Positions 8,391 through 17,107 of a stretch of DNA of 64,000 nt are shown here, one piece after another. Both the position numbers and the translations under genes were made by a program. Within the stretch, counting starts at the first letter, position 1; the number at the start of each line of letters is the position of its first letter. Origin of the DNA: JAUIAI01 sp045106815 (GTDB lineage: Bacteria > Pseudomonadota > Gammaproteobacteria > Burkholderiales > Burkholderiaceae_E); the NCBI GenBank assembly GCA_045106815.1, contig JBGCFG010000082.1:7644-71643 (forward strand). Reading direction: 5' to 3'. The notes under the pieces were generated by a model, which did no database searches, had not been told where the DNA came from, and worked only from the letters and a program-made list of their open reading frames with translations.

Positions 8391-9109
8391 AAAAATCCCT
8401 CCATGCCTCCGAGCAAGCTTCGCAGCAGACCTGGCAAAGTATTCGCTCAGAATTGCAGCGCCGAATCAGCACGCGGGACTGGGCACCCGGAGACATCATT
8501 CCGACAGAAGTCGAACTCGCTCAGGAGTTTGGCTGCGCCCGCGCCACAGTTAATCGCGCCATGCGCGCGCTTGCTGATACCGGGCAGGTGGAGCGGCGGC
8601 GTAAAGCCGGCACACGGGTCGTGGAGACTCCAACGCGCAAAGCGAGTTTTGATATTCCGATTACGCGGCTGGAGGTGGAACGCATAGGGGCTGAATGGTC
8701 ACACCGCGTCATAGAAAAGAAGCTATTGCGCCCGCCGTTGCAAATTGCCAATCGCCTGATGCTGCCCAACCGCGCACAGGCCTTGCACATAAAGAGCCTG
8801 CACTTTGCTGATCACAAACCATTTGTTTATGAAGACCGATGGGTCAACCCGTCAGCAGTGCCTGCCATCAAGAAAGCTGACCTCAACGAAGTCAGTGTGA
8901 ACGAATGGCTGGTACAACAAGCGCCGTTTACGCGCGGCGAATTCACCTTGTCCGCCTCAAGCGCCACGGCTAGCGAAGCAGCCCTTCTCTCCGTCGACAA
9001 AGGCGCCCCGCTCCTCATCATTGACCGGATGACCTTCAACGACGATCGCGCAGTTACCTGTGTGCGGCTGGCCTACCCGCCCGGCTACCGGGTTCAGAGT
9101 ATTCTCTGA
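8387..9109 (+). CDS. hutC: Histidine utilisation repressor, GntR/HutC family
   Basis: A 240-residue transcription factor. The N-terminal winged helix-turn-helix spans about residues 15-80 (W..IRSELQRRI, IPTEVELAQEFGCARATVNRAMRAL, GTRV). The C-terminal UTRA ligand-binding domain spans about residues 95-238 (ITRLEVERIGAEWSHRV, FVYEDRWVNP). HutC binds urocanate, which lifts repression of hut genes. The four-base overlap with hutF and the palindrome between hutI and hutF support this specific role over other GntR regulators. It probably represses its own transcript because it is co-transcribed with hutF. Confidence 0.93.
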   Translation: MKKSLHASEQASQQTWQSIRSELQRRISTRDWAPGDIIPTEVELAQEFGCARATVNRAMRALADTGQVERRRKAGTRVVETPTRKASFDIPITRLEVERIGAEWSHRVIEKKLLRPPLQIANRLMLPNRAQALHIKSLHFADHKPFVYEDRWVNPSAVPAIKKADLNEVSVNEWLVQQAPFTRGEFTLSASSATASEAALLSVDKGAPLLIIDRMTFNDDRAVTCVRLAYPPGYRVQSIL

Positions 9110-9110
9110 G

Positions 9111-9125
9111 CCTCACTAAATGAGG
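9111..9125 (+). promoter_or_regulatory. Small hairpin that masks the merF-like Shine-Dalgarno
   Basis: CCTCA-CTAAA-TGAGG begins one base after the hutC stop codon. The right arm TGAGG (9121-9125) is the best ribosome binding site for the ATG at 9132. Pairing would hide it, so this could tune translation. The stem is only five base pairs, so function is doubtful. Confidence 0.35.
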
Positions 9126-9131
9126 TTTGTT

Positions 9132-9353
9132 ATGAATAGAAAGCGACTCACGACCGGCTTGGTAGGCACGGCGCTGGCACTCCTGTGTTGCTTCTCGCCG
9201 GTTCTCGTTGTCTTGCTTGGGGCACTTGGGCTGTCTGCTTACGTAGGCGGGATCAGTTATGTTGTGATGCCCCTGTTGGTTTTCTTTATCGGGCTGACGA
9301 TCTACGCGCTGTTTGAGAAGCAAAAACGAAATGCCTCGATACCAAGTTCATGA
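9132..9353 (+). CDS. MerF-like small inner-membrane metal transporter
   Basis: A 73-residue protein with two predicted membrane helices. ALLCCFSPVLVVLLGALGLSA and MPLLVFFIGLTIYALFEKQ closely resemble MerF, which carries Hg(II) across the inner membrane using two vicinal Cys pairs. The first pair (CC in helix 1) is present. The C-terminal pair of MerF is missing: the tail ends in NASIPSS. The start at 9132 is chosen because TGAGG lies six bases upstream; an in-frame ATG at 9120 overlaps that site. It lies just after hutC and overlaps the next gene by four bases. No merA, merR, merT or merP is nearby. The family match is strong, but mercury as substrate is uncertain. Confidence 0.75.
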   Translation: MNRKRLTTGLVGTALALLCCFSPVLVVLLGALGLSAYVGGISYVVMPLLVFFIGLTIYALFEKQKRNASIPSS

Positions 9354-9658
9354 GCACGATAAAGCGCATTCAGTTTCTCTACTTCAGTGGCTGCCCACTG
9401 GCAGAGCCAGCCCGCAAAAATCTCGCCGAAGCGCTCATTCAGTGTGGTCTAAGCGACTTCGAAGAAATTGACATCCTTAAGCCAGACTCGCCGGAAGACT
9501 TACGCGGCTGGGGTTCACCCACCATTTTGCTTAACGGCGAAGATGTCACGGGGCAGCCTAAAGGGAACAGCGTCAGTTGCCGAATTTATCCGTTTGAAGG
9601 CGGCGTGCCTGATGCGCAGACTATCGCCAGCGCGATCAAGGCGACTGGTACTGTTTGA
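9350..9658 (+). CDS. Thioredoxin-fold protein paired with MerF-like transporter
   Basis: A 102-residue protein. Strand-helix start FLYFSGCPLAEPARKNLAEAL and the later GSPTILLNGEDVTG suggest a thioredoxin/glutaredoxin-like fold, with the cis-Pro in GSPT. The usual CxxC is reduced to a single Cys followed by Pro (SGCPLAEPAR). Two further Cys lie in IQCGLSD and VSCRIYP. The start overlaps the MerF-like stop by four bases, so the two are coupled. A thiol carrier that hands a metal or reductant to the membrane partner is a reasonable guess, not shown. The last 23 bases overlap the end of the opposing oxygenase gene. Confidence 0.6.
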   Translation: MSTIKRIQFLYFSGCPLAEPARKNLAEALIQCGLSDFEEIDILKPDSPEDLRGWGSPTILLNGEDVTGQPKGNSVSCRIYPFEGGVPDAQTIASAIKATGTV

Positions 9659-10616
9659 AGCTGCGCCTGTTTCGCGCGGCAATGTGTTTGCCGGCCACAA
9701 CCGGTAGATGGTGAGGTGTATCAGCCCCCAGATCACGCGGATCAACAACAGCATCTGAATTAGGATCCAAAAAAATCGGGATCGAATAACGCGCATTGCC
9801 TGATCGATTGATCACCCGATGAACCGTTGACCGAAAACGATCATTGCTCCAGCGTTGCAACAGATCGCCAATGTTGCAAACAAGCGTCCCCGGGATTGGC
9901 GGTGCTTCGATCCACTGCCCGTCTCGGGTTCGCACTTGCAGCCCGCCGCTCGTATCCTGCAACAGCAAAGTCAACACACCGAAGTCAGTATGCGGCGCAA
10001 CGCCAAAGCGTTTTTCGGCTTCATCACCGACGGTTGACGGTGGGTAATAAACAAGCTGCCCGCGCGCCAGCGGAAATTCGTAGTGCGGCTCGAAGAAGTT
10101 CTCCGATGCACCAAACCCGGCCGCAATCGCAGACAGCACTTTACGGCCCACATCGCACACGGCCAGGTAGTAAGGGGTTAGGTCAGCGCGTAGCCGCGGA
10201 AACGCCTCGTCTGGCCATTGATTCTCGGCGACCAATGGCTTGTCAGCGAGTAGATCGGGATGGTCGGGCGCTACCTCTGTCCCCCAGAAGAACACTTCCT
10301 TGAGGTCGTGGGTTGCCGCGCCCTGCATCTTCGACATGCCGGGCGCCATCCAGCCGCGCTGATTTGTGTTGACCGCAATGCTCGCTTTATCGACTTTGGG
10401 CAACGCAAAGAAATCCTCCGTCACGGCAAACGCCTGGTTCATCAGGTGTTGCGGTATCCCGTGACCGGAGAGATAGAAAAAGCCCACCCGTGTCGCCGCA
10501 TCATGGATTGCCGATGCGATCTCGGTGGTATCGCCGCCCTCAAGGAGCGCGGCAATATTGATCACCTGAATTTCGGCCGCTCCTGTCGTACGAGCAGCGG
10601 CGAAATCGGCAGTCAT
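9636..10616 (-). CDS. 2OG-Fe(II) oxygenase, isopenicillin N synthase-like
   Basis: A 326-residue non-haem iron dioxygenase. DIOX_N-type N-terminus (IQVINIAALLEG, FFYLSGHGIP) is followed by the double-stranded beta-helix core with PHTDFGVLTLLLQD (HxD ligands), STVHRV (distal His) and RYSIPIFLDP (RxS, 2-oxoglutarate carboxylate binding). Relatives act on small molecules, for example gibberellins, ethylene precursors or nucleobases; the substrate here is unknown. ATG 10616, six bases after the lpd stop, is preferred over an upstream in-frame start at 10658 inside lpd, because the domain begins there. It may be co-transcribed with the PDH operon. Confidence 0.88.
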   Translation of the reverse strand: MTADFAAARTTGAAEIQVINIAALLEGGDTTEIASAIHDAATRVGFFYLSGHGIPQHLMNQAFAVTEDFFALPKVDKASIAVNTNQRGWMAPGMSKMQGAATHDLKEVFFWGTEVAPDHPDLLADKPLVAENQWPDEAFPRLRADLTPYYLAVCDVGRKVLSAIAAGFGASENFFEPHYEFPLARGQLVYYPPSTVGDEAEKRFGVAPHTDFGVLTLLLQDTSGGLQVRTRDGQWIEAPPIPGTLVCNIGDLLQRWSNDRFRSTVHRVINRSGNARYSIPIFLDPNSDAVVDPRDLGADTPHHLPVVAGKHIAARNRRSFKQYQSP

Positions 10617-10621
10617 GGGCT

Positions 10622-12418
10622 TTACTTCTTCTTGCGTACCGGCGGCAGATCGGTACAAACCCCTTCAAACACCTCAGCAGCCATACCAATTGACTCACCC
10701 AGGGTCGGGTGCGCGTGAATGGTTCGGCCAATGTCGGTTGGGTCTGCGCCCATTTCCACCCCAAGACAGATTTCGCCAATCATGTCGCCTGCGTGGGTAC
10801 CCACGATGGCGCCACCAACAATGCGGTGGGTCTCTTCATCAAAGATGAGCTTGGTGAAACCTTCGTCCCGACCGTTCGCAATCGCCCGGCCTGATGCTGC
10901 CCAGGGGAATACCGCTTTGCCCACCTTGTGACCGTTGGCCTTGGCCTGCTCTTCGGTCATCCCTACCCACGCAATTTCAGGGTCGGTATAGGCAACGGAA
11001 GGAATGGTCTTGGCATCAAAGAAGCGCTTCATGCCGTTTGCAGCCTCAGCCGCCACATGCGACTCATGCACGGCCTTGTGGGCGAGCATGGGCTGACCCA
11101 CGATGTCGCCAATTGCGAAGATGTGCGGCTGATTGGTACGCATCTGGTTATCCACCGGGATGAAGCCTCGGTCGGTTACGCTGACGCCGGCTTTGTCGGC
11201 ATCAATCTTGTTGCCGTTTGGTGCACGGCCAACGGCTGAGAGCACCAGGTCATACAACTGCGGCTCAGCAGGTGCTTTCTCGCCCTCAAACCAGACCTTG
11301 ATACCTTCCGGTGTTGCCTCGGCCTTCACCGTTTTGGTTTTGAGCATCAAGTTATCGAAGCGTGGCGCATTGTGCTTTTGCCAGACTTTGACAAGATCAC
11401 GATCAGCGCCCGGCATCAAACCATCGAGCATCTCCACCACATCAAGGCGCGCGCCGAGCGTTGAATACACCGTGCCCATCTCCAGCCCGATGATGCCGCC
11501 ACCAATGACCAGCATGCGCTTGGGCTGACTCTTGAGCTTAAGTGCCCCGGTGGAATCAACAATGCGCTCATCTTCCGGTAAGAACGGCAGCTTCACTGAT
11601 TGCGAGCCGGCCGCAATGATGGCTTTCTCGAAGCGAATGACTTGCTTGGTGCCAGTGAGTTCTTGCCCGTCGCCTTCGGTGAGTTCAACTTCAAGATGAT
11701 TAGGGTCCAGAAACTTGCCCACGCCGCGCACGGTTTTGACTTTGCGTGCCTTGGCCATGCCTGCCAGACCACCGGTGAGCTTGCCAACCACCTTGTCTTT
11801 ATGCTCGCGCACTTTGTCCAGATTGACTTTTGGTTCGCCAAATTCAATGCCATGGGCGGCAAAGGCTTTGGCTTCATCCATAACGGCTGCCAGGTGCAGT
11901 AAGGCCTTTGACGGGATGCAACCCACGTTCAAGCAAACGCCACCCAAGTTTGCGTAACGCTCAACGAGTATCGTGTTCATGCCAAGATCAGCGCTGCGAA
12001 ACGCCGCTGAGTAGCCGCCAGGGCCGGCACCCAGCACAAGCATCTCGCACTCATGATCAACCGTTACAGAAGCACCCAGACTGGCCGCTTGCGGCGCGGG
12101 TGCTGAAGCCGGGGTGGGTGCCGCTGCTGCCGGAGCCGGCGCGGCAGGTGCGGGCGCTGCACTCGCTGCGGGCGCCCCGGCGCCTGCTTCAACCGTGAGC
12201 ACCACGGAACCCTCAGACACTTTGTCGCCAACCGCGACATTCAGCGCGGTAACCTTGCCAGCCGCCGAGGCCGGAATCTCCATCGATGCTTTATCACTCT
12301 CTACCGTGATCAGGCTTTGCTCAACAGTAATCTCGTCACCCACCTGCACGAGCACCTCAATCACTTCTACTTCAGCAAAGTCGCCAATGTCCGGCACTTT
12401 GATTTCTACATTACTCAT
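10622..12418 (-). CDS. lpdA: Dihydrolipoamide dehydrogenase (E3) with N-terminal lipoyl domain
   Basis: FAD enzyme that reoxidises the dihydrolipoyl groups of pyruvate dehydrogenase with NAD+. It has 598 residues: a lipoyl domain (1-78, lipoyl Lys43 in ESDKASMEIP), an Ala/Pro-rich linker (about 79-115), an FAD-binding fold (LVLGAGPGGYSAAF), the redox disulfide Cys162/Cys167 in GGVCLNVGCIPSK, an NAD-binding site (VIGGGIIGLEMG), and a dimer interface with HAHPTLGES containing the catalytic His. E3 fused to a lipoyl domain is known in Beta- and Gammaproteobacteria. AAGGAC precedes the start. It lies 33 bases after aceF. Confidence 0.97.
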   Translation of the reverse strand: MSNVEIKVPDIGDFAEVEVIEVLVQVGDEITVEQSLITVESDKASMEIPASAAGKVTALNVAVGDKVSEGSVVLTVEAGAGAPAASAAPAPAAPAPAAAAPTPASAPAPQAASLGASVTVDHECEMLVLGAGPGGYSAAFRSADLGMNTILVERYANLGGVCLNVGCIPSKALLHLAAVMDEAKAFAAHGIEFGEPKVNLDKVREHKDKVVGKLTGGLAGMAKARKVKTVRGVGKFLDPNHLEVELTEGDGQELTGTKQVIRFEKAIIAAGSQSVKLPFLPEDERIVDSTGALKLKSQPKRMLVIGGGIIGLEMGTVYSTLGARLDVVEMLDGLMPGADRDLVKVWQKHNAPRFDNLMLKTKTVKAEATPEGIKVWFEGEKAPAEPQLYDLVLSAVGRAPNGNKIDADKAGVSVTDRGFIPVDNQMRTNQPHIFAIGDIVGQPMLAHKAVHESHVAAEAANGMKRFFDAKTIPSVAYTDPEIAWVGMTEEQAKANGHKVGKAVFPWAASGRAIANGRDEGFTKLIFDEETHRIVGGAIVGTHAGDMIGEICLGVEMGADPTDIGRTIHAHPTLGESIGMAAEVFEGVCTDLPPVRKKK

Positions 12419-12451
12419 GGTTTGTCCTTGTCTCGATCAGGTTCTCAGCAC

Positions 12452-14110
12452 TCACAGCATCGTGCGACGGAAGTCCGCCAGGATCTGTCCGAGGTAGGCA
12501 TTGAATCGTGCGGCAGCCGCCCCATCAATGACTCGGTGGTCCCAGGACAATGACAACGGAAGCGTCAGTTGTGGTTTGAACTGCTGACCGTCCCAAACTG
12601 GTTTGTTTTGCGCGCGGCAGACCCCCAGGATGGCAACCTCGGGGGCGTTGATAATCGGTGTGAAATAGACGCCGCCAATACCGCCCAGGCTGGAGATGGA
12701 GAACGTACCGCCCTGCATTTCAGCCGGCTTCAGTTTGCCGTCGCGAGCCTTCTTGGCCAGTGCCCCCATCTCTTGTGCGATTTCAATCACGCCCTTTTTG
12801 TCGGCGTCTTTGATCACCGGCACCACCAGCCCGTTAGGTGTGTCAGCTGCTACTCCGATGTGGTAGTACTGCTTGAGCACAACCTCGTCACCATCGAGTG
12901 AGGCATTGAACTCGGGAAACTTCTTGAGTGCTGCCACGCAGGCCTTCACCAAAAACGCGAGCATGGTGACTTTGATCCCGGCTTTTTCGTTCTCTTTGTT
13001 CAGGCGAACGCGGAAAGCTTCGAGATCGGTAATGTCAGCATCATCATGGTTAGTGACATGCGGAATCATCACCCAATTGCGATGCAGGTTGGCCGCCGAG
13101 ATCTTCTTAATGCGAGACTGCTTTTCGCGCTGAACCGGGCCAAACTTTTCAAAGTCAACTTTCGGCCACGGTATCAGCCCGAGTGCAGCGCCGTCGGCGC
13201 CACCTGATGCGGCGGCCGCTGGCTGACCGCCGCTCTTCATGACACCTTTAACAAATGCCGTGATGTCATCACGCAAGATACGTTGCTTAGGCCCCGAGCC
13301 ACTGACCTTGTGCAAATCAACGCCAAGCTCGCGCGCAAAACCGCGAACCGATGGTGAGGCGTGCGGTTTCACAATCCGACTGATGTCGGTTGGGTCATGC
13401 GGCACGGGATGCGAGCGTGAGGCCGCATCGGCAGCTACAGGTGCTGTAGCGGCAGGCGCCGGCGCACTCGGTGCCGGTGCCGGTGCTGCCGGTGTTGGAG
13501 CAGCGGCAGGAGCTGCTTGATCCGCTGGCGCTGCAGCGCTACCGGCCGCTCCAGAAAGGCGAACGACCGGCGAGTCTTTAGCGACTGAGTCGCCGATCTT
13601 AACGAGGATTTCTTCGACAACACCGGCGTCTGACGAGGGAATCTCCATCGACGCTTTGTCGCTCTCAACCGTAATGAGGCTTTGCTCTACGGTGACCGTA
13701 TCACCAACGTTCACTAGCAATTCGATCACTTCAACACCATCAAAGTCGCCAATATCAGGCACAACGACAGTGACGGCTCCACCGCCGCCTGCAGCAGGAG
13801 CCGGCGCAGCGGCGGCCGGTGCCGGCGCTGCCGCAGCAGGTGCAGGTGCAGCCGGCGCAGGCGCGGCAGCTTCCCCTGCCGTAAGCTTAATCACAATGGA
13901 CCCTTCCGAAACCTTGTCACCAACATTTACAGCGACCGACTCCACAACGCCGGCAGCACTTGAGGGGATTTCCATGGAGGCCTTATCGCTTTCAACCGTG
14001 ATCAGGCTCTGCTCGACTGTCACGGTATCTCCCGCGCTGACGAGCACTTCAATGACTTCGACCTCGTCGAAATCGCCAATATCGGGCACTTTGACTTCAA
14101 TAACACTCAT
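12452..14110 (-). CDS. aceF: Pyruvate dehydrogenase E2, dihydrolipoamide acetyltransferase
   Basis: Core subunit that transfers acetyl groups from lipoyl arms to CoA. A 552-residue chain has two lipoyl domains (Lys43 and Lys152, both in ESDKASMEIP), Ala/Pro-rich linkers, a peripheral subunit-binding domain about residues 243-285 (SPSVRGFARELGVDL), and a catalytic domain ending with SWDHRVIDGAAAARF (HxxxDG). The stretch VEQSLITVESDKASMEIP is identical in both copies and nearly so in lpd. AAGGAA lies eight bases upstream of ATG 14110. The gene follows aceE after 109 bases containing a strong hairpin. Confidence 0.97.
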   Translation of the reverse strand: MSVIEVKVPDIGDFDEVEVIEVLVSAGDTVTVEQSLITVESDKASMEIPSSAAGVVESVAVNVGDKVSEGSIVIKLTAGEAAAPAPAAPAPAAAAPAPAAAAPAPAAGGGGAVTVVVPDIGDFDGVEVIELLVNVGDTVTVEQSLITVESDKASMEIPSSDAGVVEEILVKIGDSVAKDSPVVRLSGAAGSAAAPADQAAPAAAPTPAAPAPAPSAPAPAATAPVAADAASRSHPVPHDPTDISRIVKPHASPSVRGFARELGVDLHKVSGSGPKQRILRDDITAFVKGVMKSGGQPAAAASGGADGAALGLIPWPKVDFEKFGPVQREKQSRIKKISAANLHRNWVMIPHVTNHDDADITDLEAFRVRLNKENEKAGIKVTMLAFLVKACVAALKKFPEFNASLDGDEVVLKQYYHIGVAADTPNGLVVPVIKDADKKGVIEIAQEMGALAKKARDGKLKPAEMQGGTFSISSLGGIGGVYFTPIINAPEVAILGVCRAQNKPVWDGQQFKPQLTLPLSLSWDHRVIDGAAAARFNAYLGQILADFRRTML

Positions 14111-14180
14111 GAGGCATTCCTTGCCGTTGGGCGCAGACCGCTGCGGTGCGCTTTTGTCTTTGTCGTTTGGAAGATGAGTT

Positions 14181-14210
14181 GCCAGAGCGCATCAAGCGGT
14201 GCGCTCTGGC
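14181..14210. other. 10-bp perfect hairpin between aceE and aceF
   Basis: GCCAGAGCGC-ATCAAGCGGT-GCGCTCTGGC: a perfect ten-base stem with a ten-base loop in the 109-base aceE-aceF spacer. There is no T-run on either side, so it is not a classical intrinsic terminator. It may attenuate transcription, protect or direct cleavage of the message, or set E1:E2 stoichiometry. Confidence 0.7.
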
Positions 14211-14219
14211 AGAGCCACA

Positions 14220-16937
14220 TCAGGCGTAAGCGGGATTTGCCTTGTCTGAATCAATACCGTATTTCTTAATTGCTTCCGCCAGTTTCTCGACAGGCACTTC
14301 ACCCTGGTCTGCCAGCGAGCGTAGCGCTGCGAGCACAACGAACCGGCGATCAACCTCAAAATGCTCGCGCAGTTTGGACCGGAAGTCTGAACGACCAAAG
14401 CCATCAGTGCCGAGTACTTTGAGCGATCGACCATTAGGCACAAACGGGCGAATCTGATCGGCAAACAGCTTCATGTAGTCGGTCGCTGCGATGATAGGCC
14501 CTTCACTGCCCTCAAGCGCCTCAGTGACATAGGCTTTTGCAGGCTTGGCCGTTGGGTTCAGCAGGTTATGGCGCTCGACATCCATGCCGTTGCGGCGCAG
14601 TTCGGTAAAACTAGTCACGCTCCAAACATCGGCGGCAATGCCCCAGTCTTTTTCGAGCATGTCGGCAGCGGCATCGACTTCGCGAAGAATGGTGCCTGAA
14701 CCCATGAGTTGAACACGCGCACTGCTCTTGGCGGACATCGCTGACTCACGCAGCTTGTACATCCCTTTGATGATGCCCTCTTCCTGGCCATCTTTGAGAC
14801 CTGGCTGAGCGTAGTTCTCATTCATGAGGGTCAGGTAAAAGTAGACATTCTCCTGATCTTGCACCATGCGCTTTAAGCCGTGACGGATGATGACAGCCAC
14901 TTCATGTGCGTAGGTCGGGTCGTAAGACACACAGTTGGGAATAGTGGAAGACAGAATGTGGCTATGACCGTCCTCATGCTGCAAACCCTCGCCATTGAGC
15001 GTGGTACGACCTGCCGTACCGCCAAGCAGGAAGCCGCGAGCCTGCATGTCGCCTGCAGCCCAGGCAAGATCACCGATTCGCTGGAATCCGAACATCGAGT
15101 AGTAGATGTAAAACGGAATCATGATGCGGTTGTTAGTCGAGTATGAGGTGGCCGCCGCAATCCATGAAGAGAATGCACCTGCCTCGTTAATTCCCTCTTC
15201 AAGAATTTGCCCGGATGCATCCTCTCGGTAATACATGACTTGGTCGCGATCGACCGGTTCGTACTTCTGGCCTTCGGGCGAATAAATACCCAGTTGCCGG
15301 AACATACCTTCCATACCAAAAGTGCGAGCCTCATCGGGCACGATGGGTACCACGCGCGGGCCCAGCTCTTTGTTTCGCGTGAGCGCGGTAAGCACTCGAA
15401 CAAATGCCTGGGTCGTGGAAATCTCCCGGCCCTCTGCGGTGGGATCGAGCACCGCTTTGAAATCGGTCAGCGGTGGCGCTTGAAACGACTCATCAGCCTT
15501 GACTCGGCGCTGGGGCAAATAACCGCCGAGTGCTTTGCGCCGCTCATGCATGTACTGCATCTCGGGCGCATCTTCAGCGGGCTTATAAAGCGGCACGTCT
15601 GCAAGCTGCTCATCAGTGACGGGAATATTGAAACGATCGCGGAATTCCCGAATCGAGTCGGCATCGAGCTTTTTGAGCTGGTGCGTTGGATTCTTGGCCT
15701 GACCTGCGTGCCCCATGCCGTAACCCTTTACGGTCTTGGCGAGCACCACCGTTGGCTGATCCTTGTGCTTGGTTGCCGCATCAAACGCGGCAAACACTTT
15801 GTGAGGGTCATGGCCGCCGCGATTGAGCCGCCAGATGTCTTCATCGGTCATCCGCGACACCATCTCGAGTAGCTGCGGATACTTGCCAAAGAACTTGTTA
15901 CGGACGTAGCCGCCGTCGTTGGCTTTGTAGGCCTGATACTCGCCGTCAACGGTTTCTTCCATTAGCTTACGCAACAAACCGTCTTTGTCACGCGCCAAAA
16001 GTGGATCCCAATAAGACCCCCACAGCAGCTTGATGACATTCCAGCCCGAGCCACGAAAGTCGCCCTCAAGCTCCTGAATGATTTTGCCGTTACCCCGCAC
16101 CGGACCATCAAGCCTTTGCAAATTGCAGTTCACAACAAAGATCAAGTTGTCGAGCTTTTCTCGTGAGGCCAGCGAAATCGCGCCCAGTGACTCGGGTTCA
16201 TCCATTTCTCCGTCACCGCAAAACACCCATACCTTGCGGTTTGATGTGTCGGCAATACCGCGCGCATGCAGGTACTTCAAAAACCGCGCCTGATAAATAC
16301 CCATCAACGGGCCGAGGCCCATGGACACGGTCGGAAACTGCCAGAACTCAGGCATGAGTTTAGGGTGCGGATACGAAGACAGCCCTTTGCCGTCTACTTC
16401 CTGGCGAAAGTGATTCAACTGCTCGTCAGAAAGACGCCCCTCTAAATAGGCGCGACCATAAATACCCGGCGCTGTGTGACCCTGAAAGTAAACCAGGTCA
16501 CCACCATGGCCCTCGTGCGGTGCATGCCAAAAGTGATTCATACCGGCGCCAATCATCGAAGCCAATGAGGCAAACGAGGCAATGTGACCACCCAGATCGC
16601 CGCCGTCAGGCGGGTTGTGTTTGTTGGCGCGGGTCACCATCGCCATCGCATTCCATCTGACATAGGAACGAATGCGCTCCTCGTACTCTGCGTTACCTGG
16701 ACTACGCGCTTCTAAATGCGTGGGAATCGTGTTGACGTAAGCGGTGTTGGCGGAGAATGGAATGTACGCACCGGACCGACGCGCCTGATCAATCATTTGA
16801 GTCAGCAAATAGTGCGCACGGTCCGGGCCTTCGCGGTCAATGACCGCTTCAAGCGCATCCAGCCACTCATGGGTTTCTGCGGGATCAACATCACCAGGAT
16901 CATTGGCGGCGGGCACTGGGTTTGGCACTGCTGACAT
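14220..16937 (-). CDS. aceE: Pyruvate dehydrogenase E1, homodimeric type
   Basis: Decarboxylates pyruvate and acetylates the E2 lipoyl arm; thiamine diphosphate and Mg dependent. At 905 residues it matches the single-chain (alpha2) E1 of proteobacteria, not the alpha/beta type. The TPP motif is visible as VFCGDGEMDEPESLG followed by NLIFVVNCNLQRLDGPV. Other landmarks are GGDLGGHIASFASLA and LLGGTAGRTTLNGEGLQHEDGHSH. AGGAG precedes ATG 16937. It is first in aceE-aceF-lpd and has a well-formed promoter upstream. No PdhR-type regulator gene is in the window. Confidence 0.98.
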   Translation of the reverse strand: MSAVPNPVPAANDPGDVDPAETHEWLDALEAVIDREGPDRAHYLLTQMIDQARRSGAYIPFSANTAYVNTIPTHLEARSPGNAEYEERIRSYVRWNAMAMVTRANKHNPPDGGDLGGHIASFASLASMIGAGMNHFWHAPHEGHGGDLVYFQGHTAPGIYGRAYLEGRLSDEQLNHFRQEVDGKGLSSYPHPKLMPEFWQFPTVSMGLGPLMGIYQARFLKYLHARGIADTSNRKVWVFCGDGEMDEPESLGAISLASREKLDNLIFVVNCNLQRLDGPVRGNGKIIQELEGDFRGSGWNVIKLLWGSYWDPLLARDKDGLLRKLMEETVDGEYQAYKANDGGYVRNKFFGKYPQLLEMVSRMTDEDIWRLNRGGHDPHKVFAAFDAATKHKDQPTVVLAKTVKGYGMGHAGQAKNPTHQLKKLDADSIREFRDRFNIPVTDEQLADVPLYKPAEDAPEMQYMHERRKALGGYLPQRRVKADESFQAPPLTDFKAVLDPTAEGREISTTQAFVRVLTALTRNKELGPRVVPIVPDEARTFGMEGMFRQLGIYSPEGQKYEPVDRDQVMYYREDASGQILEEGINEAGAFSSWIAAATSYSTNNRIMIPFYIYYSMFGFQRIGDLAWAAGDMQARGFLLGGTAGRTTLNGEGLQHEDGHSHILSSTIPNCVSYDPTYAHEVAVIIRHGLKRMVQDQENVYFYLTLMNENYAQPGLKDGQEEGIIKGMYKLRESAMSAKSSARVQLMGSGTILREVDAAADMLEKDWGIAADVWSVTSFTELRRNGMDVERHNLLNPTAKPAKAYVTEALEGSEGPIIAATDYMKLFADQIRPFVPNGRSLKVLGTDGFGRSDFRSKLREHFEVDRRFVVLAALRSLADQGEVPVEKLAEAIKKYGIDSDKANPAYA

Positions 16938-16964
16938 CTGTCTTCTCCTATTTAGCTGCTAGTC

Positions 16965-16993
16965 ATTGTAAGAATGCAGTGCAGCCAAGGCAA
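16965..16993 (-). promoter_or_regulatory. aceE promoter
   Basis: On the minus strand TTGCCT (16988-16993) and TACAAT (16965-16970) are separated by exactly 17 bases, close to sigma70 consensus. The -10 hexamer lies 27 bases upstream of ATG 16937, and the AGGAG ribosome binding site falls between them. It is the only strong candidate in the aceE-tRNA spacer. Confidence 0.65.
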
Positions 16994-17091
16994 GAAAAAT
17001 TTCAAAATAAGAAATATTATCTCTTAATGCGAAATACACACTTCGGTGTCTCTTCTACCCGCATGGCCCGCAATCTGGGCCCGCTTTACGC

Positions 17092-17097
17092 TATACT
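17092..17097 (+). promoter_or_regulatory. Candidate -10 of the tRNA-Arg promoter
   Basis: TATACT lies ten bases before the mature tRNA 5' end and is followed by GC-rich CTCGCGCTG, as in stringently controlled stable-RNA promoters. No good -35 is visible at the expected position. Confidence 0.5.
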
Positions 17098-17107
17098 CTC
17101 GCGCTGT

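Noticed and set aside
12079..13870. Highly repetitive GC-rich tracts within lpd and aceF suspected as repeats
   Set aside because: They encode the Ala/Pro-rich flexible linkers and duplicated lipoyl domains expected for E2 and E3, so protein function explains them.
15207..15872. Rightward 221-codon frame opposite aceE
   Set aside because: Fully covered by aceE, whose frame is unambiguous; no ribosome site or domain.
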